Source: Odiellus spinosus
Lineage: Eukaryota > Arthropoda > Arachnida > Opiliones > Phalangiidae
DNA: 64,000 nt
Direction: 5' to 3'
NCBI GenBank assembly: GCA_963920705.1
Contig: OY987239.1
Coordinates: 5,410,371-5,474,370, forward strand
Both the position numbers and the translations under genes were made by a program. The notes under the pieces were generated by a model. It searched no databases. It saw nothing but the letters and a program-made list of their open reading frames with translations, and was not told the origin of the DNA. Positions 63,601-64,000 of this stretch are shown piece after piece; positions within the stretch are counted from its first letter, which is position 1; each line of letters begins with the position of its first letter.

Positions 63601-64000
63601 CTTTTTCATTTTTAAATAAGCATCCTCCATGTTATAAGTTTGGCATCCTCCATTGTTTTTAATGTTTTCCATCCTCCAAGTTTTAAAAGATTTTTTAGCT
63701 TGGTTTTGTCATACGCGACTTCCTGTTTAACTTTTTCATTTTTCAAGTCAAACTTTTTCATTTTTCAAGTCAAACTTTTTCATTTTTCAAGTCAAACTTT
63801 TTCATTTTTCAAGTCAAACTTTTTCATTTTTCAAGTCAAACTTTTTCATTTTTCAAGTCAAACTTTTTCATTTTTCAAGTCAAACTTTTTCATTTTTCAA
63901 GTCAAACTTTTTCATTTTTCAAGTCAAACTTTTTCATTTTTCAAGTCAAACTTTTTCATTTTTCAAGTCAAACTTTTTCATTTTTCAAGTCAAACTTTTT
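60674..64000. repeat. Satellite array B, block 4, continues past the window
   Basis: 22-bp monomers with spacers at 61462, 61966, 62514 and 63612. The array is cut by the window edge, so its true length is unknown. Confidence 0.95.

Noticed and set aside
47891-63615. Long Phe/Ser-rich ORFs (up to 622 codons) across the array
   Set aside because: They are a by-product of a stop-free 22-bp tandem repeat. The same peptide appears wherever the repeat does, and no start context or coding signal differs from the repeat itself.

Overview
This is a repeat-rich, AT-rich nuclear window from an animal, most likely an arthropod and probably an insect. The evidence is: spliceosomal introns of only 51-64 bp, exons of a pickpocket-like DEG/ENaC channel, a Ty3/Gypsy gag-pol, a Polinton (Maverick), tRNA-derived retroposon heads, and a short run of TTAGG-type repeat. 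I cannot name the species.

Left part (1-4366). Positions 1-3299 hold a Ty3/Gypsy gag-pol on the minus strand. Its reading frame is open for about 1,099 codons and runs off the window. Its leader, primer binding site and LTR follow up to about 3.6 kb. Next come two fragments of an older Polinton: a core-protein fragment on plus joined tail to tail to an ATPase fragment on minus.

Main element (4373-19060). This is a nearly complete 14.7-kb Polinton with terminal inverted repeats of about 0.7 kb and a perfect 6-bp target duplication (GACGTG). Plus-strand genes are three small ORFs and a protein-primed DNA polymerase B. PolB carries nine tiny introns, four of which fall in its catalytic motifs. 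Minus-strand genes are a PC4-like protein with a Cys/His motif, a packaging ATPase whose Walker A is split by an intron, two conserved small proteins, a short membrane protein, a retroviral-type integrase with a chromodomain, the minor capsid (penton-type) protein, a core protein, the major capsid protein and an adenain-like protease. Together these cover replication (PolB), integration (integrase and TIRs) and virion building (capsids, protease, ATPase). PolB, minor capsid, protease and one small gene are broken. MCP, integrase, ATPase, core and PC4-like genes are open. The element is therefore young but no longer autonomous.

Middle part (19-36 kb). Remnants of a second Gypsy element and a long-arm foldback element lie here. 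I also see at least five plus-strand exons of one DEG/ENaC channel gene (22.6, 32.9, 35.5, 35.75 and 35.9 kb). A 7.1-kb array of a 22-bp hairpin-forming satellite sits in one of its introns.

Right part (36-64 kb). This is a patchwork of nested elements: a TTAA-flanked inverted-repeat element, two retroposons with clear target duplications, a GATCGA-rich foldback, a small MITE, Gypsy LTRs and a 1.7-kb foldback. The last 18 kb are a composite satellite. Arrays of a second 22-bp monomer, 20/22 identical to the first, are broken by about 125-bp spacers. Three nearly identical 1.65-kb segments carry a tRNA-like sequence and 100-bp repeats. The window ends inside this array.
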